This document shows, piece by piece, positions 50,009 through 60,112 of a stretch of 64,000 bases of DNA. Positions within the stretch are counted from its first letter, which is position 1. Every line of letters starts with the position of its first letter. Both the position numbers and the translations under genes were made by a program. The stretch spans positions 1 to 64,000 of the forward strand of contig CAMAXV010000004.1 of assembly GCA_945862385.1 (NCBI GenBank), given 5' to 3'. The notes beneath the pieces are model-generated. The model was not told the DNA's origin. It saw nothing but the letters and a program-made list of their open reading frames with translations, and made no database searches. The stretch comes from Chitinophaga pinensis (lineage in GTDB: Bacteria > Bacteroidota > Bacteroidia > Chitinophagales > Chitinophagaceae).

Positions 50009-52357
50009 CTATTTCTTTGAAGTCTTTTTCTTGCCTCTTGAGGGATTTGCAATGGCATATTCAATCATTTCTTTTACTTCCTCAATAGTCAAATCATTTA
50101 CCAGGTCATGTTTTTCTTTGGGAATTGGAAAGTTTCTCAATCCCTTTTTAATATAGGGTCCATACGGTCCTTTCAAAAGTTGTAATTTTTCCTTTTCGAA
50201 TACTTTTATAGTGCGCTCATCTTTTGATTTTCTCTTTTCTGCAATGATTGGAATAGCAGTTTCCAGCATGATTTCATATGGATCATAATCTTTTGAAAGG
50301 GAATAAAATTTCCCAGCATGTGCTATGTATGGACCGAATCTGCCAATATTCACCTGTACTTGCTCATCTTCGAAAATTCCAAGAATCCTGGGTAATCTGA
50401 ATAATTCCATTGATTCCTCCAAAGTAATGGTCTCTATACTTTGATCAGCCTTGAGCTTCGCAAATCGAGGTTTTTCTTCTTCAGTTGTTTCCCCAATCTG
50501 AACCATGGGGCCATATCTGCCCATTCTTGCAATTACCCTTTTGCCACTGGATGGATCGTTACCCAATTCCCTTTCACCACTTATTCTTTCAGCCGTTTGC
50601 ATCGTGCTGTCTACATCAATTTTAAATGGCGAGTAGAAATCTTTGAGCATTCTACTCCAGTTCTCTTCACCTTCCGCTATGTTGTCAAATTCATTTTCAA
50701 TTTTGGCTGTAAATCCATAATCCATGACATTTGTAAAATACTGAATCAGAAAATCTGTAACCACAGATCCCAAATCCGTAGGAAACAATTTTGACTTTTC
50801 TGCTCCTGTATTTTCCTGATCTGTCGATTTTGAAATTTTATTATTAACCAGTTTTACAATCCGATAGTCTCGTTTGGTGCCCTCTTTATCCCTTTTTTCA
50901 ACATAACCTCTTTTAAGAATAGTGGAAATGGTTGGAGCATATGTAGATGGACGACCAATTCCTAATTCTTCCAGTTTTTTTACAAGAGATGCTTCCGTGT
51001 ATCTCGATTGTGGTTTTGTAAATCTTTCTATTGCTAGCATTTTTTCAAGATCCAGCGTCTGTCCTTTTTCCAGCAACGGAAGCATTCCGGCAGCTTGTCC
51101 ATCTTCTGTTTCATCAGCATCGTCGTCATCATGACTTTCAAAATAAACCTTTAGGAACCCATCAAACTTTAATACTTCTCCTTCTGCTTTTAAAGTTTCT
51201 TTTTGAGTGGAAATTGAGATATCCGCTATGGTTTTTTCAAGTTCAGCATCAGCCATCTGACTAGCCATTGTGCGTTTCCAGATTAAGTCATACAAACGTT
51301 GTGCATCAGCTATGTCCACCTTATTTTTATCCATGTAGGTTGGCCTGATGGCTTCATGGGCTTCCTGTGCTGATTCGTTTTTGTTTTTAAACTTTCTGCT
51401 TTGGTGGTATTGCTTACCGTAATTGTCAGTTATCTGTCTGGCAATCTCAGTTCTTGCGGTATCACTGAGGTTCACACTGTCAGTACGCATATAAGTAATA
51501 TGACCAGCCTCGTATAGTTTCTGAGCCAGAAGCATAGTCTTGCTTACGCCGTATCCTAATTTTCTACTCGCTTCCTGTTGAAGTGTTGACGTTGTAAATG
51601 GGGCAGCAGGTGTTTTTTTAGCTGGCTTTTTTGTGATGTCAGTCACCTTAAAATTGGCATTGATACAACCCTTGAGAAAGGCCTCTGCATCTTCAAGTTC
51701 ATTTTTTTTTGCACCTTCAGCCTTAAAATATACCTGTTTGCCATTGATATCTTTTGCTCCAAAAAAGGCTTCAATTCTAAAACTTGAAGTTGAATTAAAA
51801 TGATTAATCAAGCGTTCTCTTTCAACAATAAGTCGAACAGCTACACTTTGAACCCTGCCAGCACTCAGGTTATTCTTCATGCTCATCTTTCTCCATAAGA
51901 TAGGAGAGAGCTCAAATCCAACAATTCTGTCGAGTATTCTTCTGGCTTGTTGGGCGTTTACGAGATTCATGTTTACTGTTCTCGGATGCTCAACTGCTGC
52001 TTTAATGGCTGGTTTCGTTATCTCATGAAATACAATTCGCTTGGTGCTTACAGGATCTAATCCTAAAACTTCACATAAATGCCAGCTAATTGCCTCACCT
52101 TCCCGGTCCTCATCCGTAGCAAGCCATACTTCTCCTGATCTTTTTGCAATTTGCTTCAATTCCCTGACTACCTTTTCTTTATCTTCCGGGACGATATACC
52201 TGGGTTTAAATCCTTTTTTAATATCAATACCCATGTCATCTTTTTCAAGATCTCTTATGTGACCATAACAGCTTTTAACCTCGAAATCAGATCCCAGAAT
52301 TTTTTCTATGGTTTTGGCCTTTGCAGGCGACTCAACAATCAGTAGGTTTTTTGCCAT
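50009..52357 (-). CDS. topA: DNA topoisomerase I (type IA)
   Basis: LLIVESPAKAKTIEKILG, DEDREGEAISWHL, LYEAGHITYMRTDSV. Confidence 0.97.
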   Translation of the reverse strand: MAKNLLIVESPAKAKTIEKILGSDFEVKSCYGHIRDLEKDDMGIDIKKGFKPRYIVPEDKEKVVRELKQIAKRSGEVWLATDEDREGEAISWHLCEVLGLDPVSTKRIVFHEITKPAIKAAVEHPRTVNMNLVNAQQARRILDRIVGFELSPILWRKMSMKNNLSAGRVQSVAVRLIVERERLINHFNSTSSFRIEAFFGAKDINGKQVYFKAEGAKKNELEDAEAFLKGCINANFKVTDITKKPAKKTPAAPFTTSTLQQEASRKLGYGVSKTMLLAQKLYEAGHITYMRTDSVNLSDTARTEIARQITDNYGKQYHQSRKFKNKNESAQEAHEAIRPTYMDKNKVDIADAQRLYDLIWKRTMASQMADAELEKTIADISISTQKETLKAEGEVLKFDGFLKVYFESHDDDDADETEDGQAAGMLPLLEKGQTLDLEKMLAIERFTKPQSRYTEASLVKKLEELGIGRPSTYAPTISTILKRGYVEKRDKEGTKRDYRIVKLVNNKISKSTDQENTGAEKSKLFPTDLGSVVTDFLIQYFTNVMDYGFTAKIENEFDNIAEGEENWSRMLKDFYSPFKIDVDSTMQTAERISGERELGNDPSSGKRVIARMGRYGPMVQIGETTEEEKPRFAKLKADQSIETITLEESMELFRLPRILGIFEDEQVQVNIGRFGPYIAHAGKFYSLSKDYDPYEIMLETAIPIIAEKRKSKDERTIKVFEKEKLQLLKGPYGPYIKKGLRNFPIPKEKHDLVNDLTIEEVKEMIEYAIANPSRGKKKTSKK

Positions 52358-52558
52358 TTTCTTTCTCTCCGGTTTAAATCTCTTCTAATTCGATGCCTTT
52401 GGGTTAATAAAACTTTTGACTAATTGCTTCTGAAGATGCAATAATAAGGTAAACAAAACGATTTTTACATCAATCAGAATCAAAATGAACTAAAAAACTG
52501 ATAAAAAAAAAGAGAATTTTCACCATTTTCTGGGGAAAAACCTCATTTTTATTTTTAA

Positions 52559-53407
52559 TTATCCTGTTGTGAGAAATTCAATTGTTTTTTTAACAACTTT
52601 GTTATCCTTGTAAATTCTTCTGTGTCCCAGCCCTTTTGTAATCATGAATTCAATGTTCTTTGGCTGTAATTCAATAATGGGTTTTACATCACTCAAAGGA
52701 GTAATGTCATCATCTTCATCGTGAACCCATAAAAGTGGATTTTTAATGTGCGTTAACGCACGTCTGACAGAATAATAAGAAGGATCTTTACCGGATTTAT
52801 CAAAGATAAATTGGTTGATACCTGCTTTTACGCCATTACTTAACCTGAAAAAACGTACAAAAAGATCAATTGCTGAAGTAGTTTCAGTTGCAGGTGCAAT
52901 AAGCACAACTCGGGCATTTTCATTTTCTCCGTTTTCCAGATAAAGACTTATCGCAAGGCCGCCAAAAGAATGCGCCATATATCCATTGAACTTCCCTTCT
53001 TTGGCTTCAAGCTCCCTCAGCATATCTGAATACTCGGGAACCGTTATGGTTTTTCCTTCGGATTTGCCATGTGCTTTGGCATCCATGGCAAAAACCCCAT
53101 AGCCGGCATTGATAATTGGCTGAATGTAGCGGTCAAAATTGTAGGCCCGTGATTCGAATCCATGGATAATCAGAATCTTTTTTTCATATTCGGGATGCCA
53201 GCAGTAACCATAAATATTTAATCCGTTTACTTTAAGATGTACAGGTTTAGACTTTTCAAAAATTGGTGGTGCAACAGGGCGTGGTTTTCTGTAAGGTGTT
53301 GAAAAAATTCGAAATGCGGTTTTAGCTGCCCATTTGTATGAAAATGCTGCCTGAAAATTTAACTTTGCTCTTAAATAAAAAAGTACAACCTGCTGGGCTG
53401 TTTTCAT
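52559..53407 (-). CDS. Alpha/beta hydrolase
   Basis: LIIHGFESRAYNFDRY, GYMAHSFGGLAI (GxSxG-type: AHSFGG), HDEDDDITP, GLGHRRIY. Confidence 0.85.
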   Translation of the reverse strand: MKTAQQVVLFYLRAKLNFQAAFSYKWAAKTAFRIFSTPYRKPRPVAPPIFEKSKPVHLKVNGLNIYGYCWHPEYEKKILIIHGFESRAYNFDRYIQPIINAGYGVFAMDAKAHGKSEGKTITVPEYSDMLRELEAKEGKFNGYMAHSFGGLAISLYLENGENENARVVLIAPATETTSAIDLFVRFFRLSNGVKAGINQFIFDKSGKDPSYYSVRRALTHIKNPLLWVHDEDDDITPLSDVKPIIELQPKNIEFMITKGLGHRRIYKDNKVVKKTIEFLTTG

Positions 53408-53492
53408 ACAGAGGATTTAATCGTACAAATATAATCCCGATGCCACTCATTTGCAGATTAAATTGTAATGAATAATTTAACTTTATGCCATA

Positions 53493-54014
53493 ATGAATCT
53501 ACTGGAAAGACTTGCCCGCATTAAAATGCTTGTTTTCGATATGGATGGGGTGCTGACTGATGGCAAAATTATTGTGATGCCAGATGGGCAGTGGGTTCGT
53601 TCTACCAATATAAAAGATGGTTATGCTATTCAGCTTGCTGTAAAGAGTAAACTGATAATCGCAGTTATTACCGGGTCCCATGATGTTGGAATTGCTTCCA
53701 GACTGCTTAAACTTGGCGTAACTGAGTTTTATCAGCAGGTTAAATCAAAATCAGAGGCACTTTCATCTCTTATGCATAAATATAACATGGGTTCTGATGA
53801 TGTTCTCTTCATGGGTGATGATATGCCAGACCTGGAAGCATTTGAAATTGCGGGTATTAAAGCCTGTCCCAGCAATGCTGCTGCAGAGCTTCTTGCTAAG
53901 GCCGATTTTATATCAACAAAAATTGGCGGGGACGGATGCGTAAGAGAAGTACTCGAAAAAATTTTAAAAGTTAATGGTAAATGGGGAACTGAAAATAAAA
54001 TCAGCAGTATATGA
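53493..54014 (+). CDS. KdsC-like HAD phosphatase (KDO-8-phosphate phosphatase)
   Basis: MLVFDMDGVLTDGKI, VITGSHDVGIASRLLKLG, FMGDDMPDLEAF. Confidence 0.88.
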   Translation: MNLLERLARIKMLVFDMDGVLTDGKIIVMPDGQWVRSTNIKDGYAIQLAVKSKLIIAVITGSHDVGIASRLLKLGVTEFYQQVKSKSEALSSLMHKYNMGSDDVLFMGDDMPDLEAFEIAGIKACPSNAAAELLAKADFISTKIGGDGCVREVLEKILKVNGKWGTENKISSI

Positions 54015-54967
54015 GTCGCTTTTTTTTAAATATACGTTCATTTACAAGTTTGATAAGGATTCAAAACCTGGCTTTCATCGTTTTTACGCAGTACTTTTTC
54101 TATTTCTTTGTATTAATACCCATATACAAGGATAATCCTGGTAGTATTGTGCTCGGGTTAAACGGACTTCATTGGCTTGTTCTGGCATCTGTGTTGATTG
54201 CAGGTGGAGGATACATCATAAATGATTATTTTGACCTCAACATTGATAGAATTAATAAACCCCAGAAGTTAGTAGTTGACAGGTTCATCAGCAGGCGTTG
54301 GGCTATGTTTCTTCATTTAATCCTTTCTTTTGCCGGCATCTTGATCAGTGCCTATATTGCTTATTTATTAAATAATCTGTTGCTTCTGGTTTTCAATATG
54401 ATGAGCGTTTTTCTCTTGTTTGTATATTCCAGTACATTTAAAAAGAAACTATTAACTGGAAATGTTATCATCGCTGCCTTGTCTGCATGGGTAATCATGG
54501 TACTATTTGTAGCCATGTGTCAATGGAATCCCGGCACTTGGGTTCCGGAGTGGACTACCCAATTGCATCAAGTATATAAAATTGCGCTGGTATATTCAGC
54601 TTTTGCTTTCATAGTTTCTTTAATCAGAGAAGTTGTCAAAGACATGGAAGATGAAGAGGGTGATAAAAAAAATGGATGCAAGACCATGCCTATTGTTTGG
54701 GGAATTAAATCAACAAAAGTTTTCATTGGTGTTTGGATACTTGTCCTTTTTGGGTTATTGATTGTTTTTATTTTCAATCTGATTATTGCAGGATGGCTAT
54801 TGGGTGTATTGTATATAATTTTCGTTTTATTGCCTTTTCTCTTCAGGATTTATATGTCTTTCAGTAAAGCGCTAATTAAAAAAGAATATTCCCAAATCAG
54901 TCGTGAAGTAAAGATATTCATGTTATCAGGTATCTTTTCTATGTTAATCTATTACTTTTATCAATGA
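54011..54967 (+). CDS. UbiA-family prenyltransferase, DGGGP-synthase-like
   Basis: NDYFDLNIDRINKP and REVVKDMEDEEGDKKNGCKTMP Asp-rich motifs; multiple TMs. Confidence 0.85.
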   Translation: MSRFFLNIRSFTSLIRIQNLAFIVFTQYFFYFFVLIPIYKDNPGSIVLGLNGLHWLVLASVLIAGGGYIINDYFDLNIDRINKPQKLVVDRFISRRWAMFLHLILSFAGILISAYIAYLLNNLLLLVFNMMSVFLLFVYSSTFKKKLLTGNVIIAALSAWVIMVLFVAMCQWNPGTWVPEWTTQLHQVYKIALVYSAFAFIVSLIREVVKDMEDEEGDKKNGCKTMPIVWGIKSTKVFIGVWILVLFGLLIVFIFNLIIAGWLLGVLYIIFVLLPFLFRIYMSFSKALIKKEYSQISREVKIFMLSGIFSMLIYYFYQ

Positions 54968-55551
54968 TGCGTGAAATTATACTAGCCTCAGGATCTCCCA
55001 GAAGAAAAATGCTCCTTGAATGGGCTGAGGTTAAATTTACTGTTCAAGTTGCTGATAGTGAAGAAATTATAAATCCGGAACTGAAGCCTGAGCAAGTAGC
55101 TGTAGAAATAGCAAGGTCTAAACTTAATGCTGTTCGTTCCTTGTTATCTCCTGATAAGTCAGATGCTGTTCTCATAGCTGCCGATACAATAGTTGTATTG
55201 GATAATGAGATTATTGGCAAACCATCAAATCGAAGTCATGCTATAGAGATTCTTAATAAACTTGCCGGTAAAACGCACAGGGTGATATCAGGTGTATGTA
55301 TTGCTGATTTAAACAAAGCAGAAGAGTTTTATGAAGAAACTTTTGTCCGGTTCCATCCTTTAACATCAGCGCAGATTACACATTATGTGGATACCTACGC
55401 TCCTTATGATAAAGCGGGTTCCTATGCCATTCAGGAATGGATAGGAGTGGTGGGAATACACTCCATTCAGGGTGATTTTTATAATGTTATGGGATTGCCG
55501 GTAAGTAGGGTAATACAAAAATTAATAGCAGATTTTCACTGGAACGATTAG
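54964..55551 (+). CDS. maf: Maf-like nucleotide pyrophosphatase
   Basis: ILASGSPRRKMLLEW, AADTIVVLDNEIIGKP, YDKAGSYAIQEWIG. Confidence 0.95.
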   Translation: MMREIILASGSPRRKMLLEWAEVKFTVQVADSEEIINPELKPEQVAVEIARSKLNAVRSLLSPDKSDAVLIAADTIVVLDNEIIGKPSNRSHAIEILNKLAGKTHRVISGVCIADLNKAEEFYEETFVRFHPLTSAQITHYVDTYAPYDKAGSYAIQEWIGVVGIHSIQGDFYNVMGLPVSRVIQKLIADFHWND

Positions 55552-55593
55552 TGTTTTTCACATTTTTAATGCTTATTTTCTCCTGTTTAAAAT

Positions 55594-56838
55594 TTGAATT
55601 TTCAGCAAATTGCTGAAATGATTTCAGAGAAATTACTGCATCGTTTTTGGGTTAATTCAATCTTAAAAGTAGGAACGCTGACTACCTTTTGTGGACAGTC
55701 AGTAGAAATAGTCGATACTGGTCAATATAACCTGGACCAGGGTCCGGATTTTCTATTTGCAAAAATTAAATTCGGCGGACAAACCTGGGTGGGAAATGTA
55801 GAGGTGCATATCAAAACATCTGACTGGTTCAGACACAAACATCAATATGATCGAAATTATGCTAATACGATCCTGCATGTTGTCTGGAAACATGACATGC
55901 CAATCTTTGAACTTTGTCCGATTCTCATATTATCTAAAAATAAAACAGCACTTTCAATTATAGATTCCCTTAAAAAAGAAACGGAACTTTCCGTTAAGCA
56001 TGAAGTTTTCAAGCCTGGATTGTCTGATGCTTTTCAAATTGACTTCGATTTCTGGGGTAAGAAAAGATTGGAAAGAAAGGCGGCATTGTTGATCGGAGAT
56101 TTAGAATTTTATGAATTTGATTGGGAAAAAGCAGTTTGGGGATGGCTTACGAAAACATTTGGTACACGTGTAAACGGTATGGCTTTTTATGAAATGGCAC
56201 ATGCTATTCCTTTTTGGCTTATTAAAATGCATAGCTATGATAAATATGCGTTGGAAGCACTTTTTCTGGGTCAACTGGGATTCTTAAATAACGACCACAA
56301 CGATAAATACCTTAAACAACTATATGATATCTATCATGAATTTTGCCAGAAATACAACCTGAGACCGCTTTGCTTTCCAGTTTATAATTTACGCATGAGG
56401 CCCAATAATTTTCCTGCAATCAGGTTGTCTCAATTGGCTGCATTTATTTCTGGTGGATACTTTGATCTTCAGGAAATTCTGCATGTTAAGGATATAACAG
56501 CGTTTAACCAATATGCTAAAATTCATACTAGCCCTTATTGGGAATCGCACTTTAATTTTAAAAGGGAAACAAACAAATCCCTCCGAAACATAGGAAATCA
56601 GATGACAATTGCGATAGTTGTAAATGTTTTTGTTCCGTATCTCTATGCTTACGGCATCATTGAGAAAAATGCTGATTTTATGACTTTAGCTGAAAAACTG
56701 TTAAATGAGTCTAAGCCTGAAGACAATAAAATTATTAGATACTGGTTTGCAAGAGGAATCCAGGTAAAGAATGCATTTCAATCTCAGGCTGTCCTCGAGT
56801 TCAATCAATTAAGAAAAACTGCTTTTAACCCCAGTTAA
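55594..56838 (+). CDS. DUF2851 family protein
   Basis: VEIVDTGQYNLDQGPDFLFAKIKFGGQTWVGNVEVHIKTSDWFRHKH; TTG start (alternative ATG 55618). Confidence 0.8.
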   Translation: MNFQQIAEMISEKLLHRFWVNSILKVGTLTTFCGQSVEIVDTGQYNLDQGPDFLFAKIKFGGQTWVGNVEVHIKTSDWFRHKHQYDRNYANTILHVVWKHDMPIFELCPILILSKNKTALSIIDSLKKETELSVKHEVFKPGLSDAFQIDFDFWGKKRLERKAALLIGDLEFYEFDWEKAVWGWLTKTFGTRVNGMAFYEMAHAIPFWLIKMHSYDKYALEALFLGQLGFLNNDHNDKYLKQLYDIYHEFCQKYNLRPLCFPVYNLRMRPNNFPAIRLSQLAAFISGGYFDLQEILHVKDITAFNQYAKIHTSPYWESHFNFKRETNKSLRNIGNQMTIAIVVNVFVPYLYAYGIIEKNADFMTLAEKLLNESKPEDNKIIRYWFARGIQVKNAFQSQAVLEFNQLRKTAFNPS

Positions 56839-57232
56839 AATCAACTTCCAGCTTAATATCCGGGTGGATGCTTTCCTTAACAGGACAGGACCAGGCAATT
56901 GCTTCAAGTCTTTCCTGTTCTTCAGCTGTAAATTGAACCGTTTCTGGCCAGGAGAATCGGATATTAATCATTGATATCCTTCTTGGTGCAGCACTCATAA
57001 TCTTTTCAGTATGACAGGCCGTTCCTTTTAACTTCAGTTCGAGGTCCTTAGCGCGTATGGCCATGGTAGTTAGCATGCAGGCAGCAAGCGATGTTCCAAT
57101 CATATCGGTAGGGGAGAATCTTTCGCCTTTTCCCTGATTATCTGTAGGTGCATCTGTTTCAATAAGAGAGCCCGATTGTAAATGGGTTGCTAAAGTTCTT
57201 AGCTCTCCGGAATAAGTAACGCTCGAAGTCAT
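56825..57232 (-). CDS. OsmC family protein
   Basis: FSPTDMIGTSLAACMLTTMAIRA; start at internal Met 57232. Confidence 0.87.
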   Translation of the reverse strand: MTSSVTYSGELRTLATHLQSGSLIETDAPTDNQGKGERFSPTDMIGTSLAACMLTTMAIRAKDLELKLKGTACHTEKIMSAAPRRISMINIRFSWPETVQFTAEEQERLEAIAWSCPVKESIHPDIKLEVDFNWG

Positions 57233-57268
57233 TATTTTTTGTATAAATTTACTGAACATTCTGCAATT

Positions 57269-58096
57269 ATGACACTACGTTTGATATCATCCATATTGTT
57301 TCTATTCTTTTTATCTTCTGTTAACGCTCAGATTAACCGGCAGCAACAAATGGAAAAACGCAATGATGAAAGAGCTCAAAAACGGGAGCGTATCAATCAG
57401 ATGATTCGGAATGAGGAGGAAGGGGTACCATCTTTTGCGAAACATACACTTTTCAGTATTAAAACACACCATGATGGCTATGGCGTGATTTTAGAAAAAG
57501 GATTTTCAGGATCTGCTTACAAGTCAACGATTTTTCAGTTGGAAATAAGTGAAAAGCAACATCCCAAGGAAGAAAAGCAAACAACTTCTGAATATTCAAA
57601 TACTGGCTTTGCTTTTTTTGGAAAACCATTTATTTACGGCAAACAAAATATTTTTTATCAGGCTAAACTAGGAGCAGGGCAACAAAGGCTCATAGGCGGA
57701 AAGGGAAATAAAAATGGTGTAGCTGTTTATGCAGTTGTAGTAGGTGGTTTTTCAGCTGGTTTAGCAAGACCATATTATATGGAGTTCAATATACCTGGTG
57801 AAGCAGTTAAAAGAAAGTTTTCTGAGGCCGACAGAGATTTGTTCCTTAATCCGGAAAGGATAATTGGTGGCACTGGTTTACAACTTGGCTGGAATGAAAT
57901 GAAGTTTATCCCAGGTGTGTACGGGAAAGCAGGCCTTCGATTCGATTGGGCTAGATTTAATCAGGTTGTTTCTGCCATTGAATTTGGTTTTGGTTTTGAT
58001 TACTACACCCAGAAAGTGGTACAGATGGTGGATAATCCCGGACGAAATTTCTTTCCAACAGGATACATTGGCCTTGTTTTTGGTAACAGGAAGTGA
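57269..58096 (+). CDS. Secreted hypothetical protein, possible outer-membrane
   Basis: Signal peptide MTLRLISSILFLFFLSSVNAQ; beta-rich, C-terminal GYIGLVFGNRK; start at internal ATG 57269. Confidence 0.68.
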   Translation: MTLRLISSILFLFFLSSVNAQINRQQQMEKRNDERAQKRERINQMIRNEEEGVPSFAKHTLFSIKTHHDGYGVILEKGFSGSAYKSTIFQLEISEKQHPKEEKQTTSEYSNTGFAFFGKPFIYGKQNIFYQAKLGAGQQRLIGGKGNKNGVAVYAVVVGGFSAGLARPYYMEFNIPGEAVKRKFSEADRDLFLNPERIIGGTGLQLGWNEMKFIPGVYGKAGLRFDWARFNQVVSAIEFGFGFDYYTQKVVQMVDNPGRNFFPTGYIGLVFGNRK

Positions 58097-58120
58097 TGTA
58101 ACTTTGTGTTTTTGAATGAT

Positions 58121-59053
58121 ATGAGTTGTAATAATATTCAGAGCACAGATACTTTAGTTGAACCAAGACAGAAAAAACCCGATTGGCTTAGAGTAAGACT
58201 ACCCGTAGGGGAGGGTTACAAGCATGTAAGATCACTCGTTGATACCCATAAATTACATACCATTTGTGAAAGTGGTAACTGTCCGAATATGGGTGAATGC
58301 TGGGGTGCAGGAACTGCAACCTTCATGATTTTGGGTAACATTTGTACCAGGAGCTGTGGCTTTTGTGCTGTTGCTACTGGCAGACCTGAAGCTGCTGATT
58401 GGGATGAACCACAACGTGTTGCTGAAGCCATTCACCTGATGAAGGTGAAACATGCAGTTATTACTTCTGTTGACAGGGATGAATTGCCTGACGGTGGAAG
58501 CACTATCTGGTACAATACAATCAAAGCGGTAAAATCTTTGAATCCCCTGACAACGCTGGAAACACTTATTCCGGACTTTAAAGGTATTGAAGAACAGATT
58601 CAGCGTATCATAGATGCTGCTCCTGAAGTCGTTTCCCATAATATTGAAACCGTTGAACAGCTGACCAGAAAAGTCCGTATTCAGGCAAAATATTGGAGAA
58701 GCATGGAAGTTTTAAGAAAGCTTAAGCAGGGCGGGATGAGAACCAAATCAGGTATTATGCTTGGTTTGGGTGAATCAAAGGAAGAAGTGATTCAAACGTT
58801 GAGAGACCTGGCTGACAACGGGACGGATGTTGTTACTATTGGGCAATATCTTCAGCCCACACGCAAGCACCTTCCAGTTCAACGTTTTGTACATCCTGAT
58901 GAATTTAAGGAATACAAAGAGATTGGATATAATTTGGGATTGGACTACGTAGAAAGTGGACCATTGGTTCGTTCATCATACCACAGTGAAAAGCATGTTT
59001 TTCCTGGCTATGGTCGTCAACAATGGGAAAAAGAGAAATTAATTCAGCATTGA
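58121..59053 (+). CDS. lipA: Lipoyl synthase
   Basis: [13 protein letters not shown] and [10 protein letters not shown] cluster motifs, RSSYHSEKH. Confidence 0.97.
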   Translation: MSCNNIQSTDTLVEPRQKKPDWLRVRLPVGEGYKHVRSLVDTHKLHTICESGNCPNMGECWGAGTATFMILGNICTRSCGFCAVATGRPEAADWDEPQRVAEAIHLMKVKHAVITSVDRDELPDGGSTIWYNTIKAVKSLNPLTTLETLIPDFKGIEEQIQRIIDAAPEVVSHNIETVEQLTRKVRIQAKYWRSMEVLRKLKQGGMRTKSGIMLGLGESKEEVIQTLRDLADNGTDVVTIGQYLQPTRKHLPVQRFVHPDEFKEYKEIGYNLGLDYVESGPLVRSSYHSEKHVFPGYGRQQWEKEKLIQH

Positions 59054-59068
59054 ATTAATTTCTTATAA

Positions 59069-60037
59069 TTATCTGTTTTTCTCCCAAACCAAAGCACTTG
59101 CGCCAAGAATAGCCGCATCAGATTCTTTAAGGTGGCTGACAAGTATTTTTACTTTATTCTGGAATACCTGGATAAGATTTTCCTCCATGTGTTTCCGGGT
59201 AGGCTTAAGAATCAGGTCGCCCGACTTTGTTAAACCTCCAAAAAGAATAATAGCTTCGGGACTACTGAACATTACCGCATTTGCCAGGGCAAGTCCTAAT
59301 ATTTTACCTGTAAATTCAAAGATTTCAAGTGCAAGCTTATCACCTTTAATTGCTGCATCATAAACAACTTTCGAGTCAAGGGTTTCTTTATCAGCATCTC
59401 TAAGCAGGCTTGGTTCAGTACTATTTTCAAGCACTTCCAATGTTGTTAGCCTTACGCCTGTTGCTGACGCATAGCTTTCAAGAGAACCTTTTTTTCCTGT
59501 ACCCTCATGCATGCGTCCATCCGGTATTACGATGGTATGACCCAGTTCTCCGGCAAAACCATCATGACCGTAAATTAATTGTCCATTTGCCACTATTCCA
59601 CTACCCACTCCAGTACCAAGGGTTATCATAATGAAATCCTTCATTCCCTTAGCAGCACCATACATCATTTCTCCAATTGCAGCTGCATTGGCGTCATTTG
59701 TTAGGGTAACGGGAAGCCGAAATTTATCACTCATCAGTTTGGCAAGTGGAATAATACCTTTCCAGGGTAGATTAGGCGCATATTCAATCGTACCACTGTA
59801 ATAGTTACCATTGGGTGCACCAACTCCAATGCCAGAAATTGTTCCGATTCCGCCAGCATTGTTGATTAATACCAGAAGATGATCATACAATTCATTTATA
59901 TAGGCATCAATTTCTTTGTGTTTTCGGGTGGACATCTCACCAGAGAAGAGGACATTACCATCCCGGTCAACAATACCGAATTTGGTTCCTGTTCCTCCGA
60001 TATCTATGCCAATTGCCAGTGGTTGATTTGCACCCAT
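59069..60037 (-). CDS. ROK family sugar kinase
   Basis: GIDIGGTGTKFGIVD, TLGTGVGSGIVANG; start at internal Met 60037 (MGANQPL) preferred over 60091. Confidence 0.88.
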   Translation of the reverse strand: MGANQPLAIGIDIGGTGTKFGIVDRDGNVLFSGEMSTRKHKEIDAYINELYDHLLVLINNAGGIGTISGIGVGAPNGNYYSGTIEYAPNLPWKGIIPLAKLMSDKFRLPVTLTNDANAAAIGEMMYGAAKGMKDFIMITLGTGVGSGIVANGQLIYGHDGFAGELGHTIVIPDGRMHEGTGKKGSLESYASATGVRLTTLEVLENSTEPSLLRDADKETLDSKVVYDAAIKGDKLALEIFEFTGKILGLALANAVMFSSPEAIILFGGLTKSGDLILKPTRKHMEENLIQVFQNKVKILVSHLKESDAAILGASALVWEKNR

Positions 60038-60055
60038 ATGTTCAGTTATATGATT

Positions 60056-60088
60056 AAAAAAGGAGGCGACCAATTTTTGTTGGTCGCC
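60056..60088 (-). terminator. Terminator/attenuator-like hairpin between MFS transporter and ROK kinase
   Basis: Minus strand GGCGACCAA-CAAAAA-TTGGTCGCC-TCC-TTTTTT. Confidence 0.75.
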
Positions 60089-60112
60089 CAATTTACAGCA
60101 ATTTTTTGAAAA

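Noticed and set aside
52358-52558. 200-nt AT-rich gap upstream of topA considered as ncRNA or small ORF
   Set aside because: Only very short ORFs (about 18 aa) and no convincing hairpin plus T-tract; low-complexity AT-rich sequence
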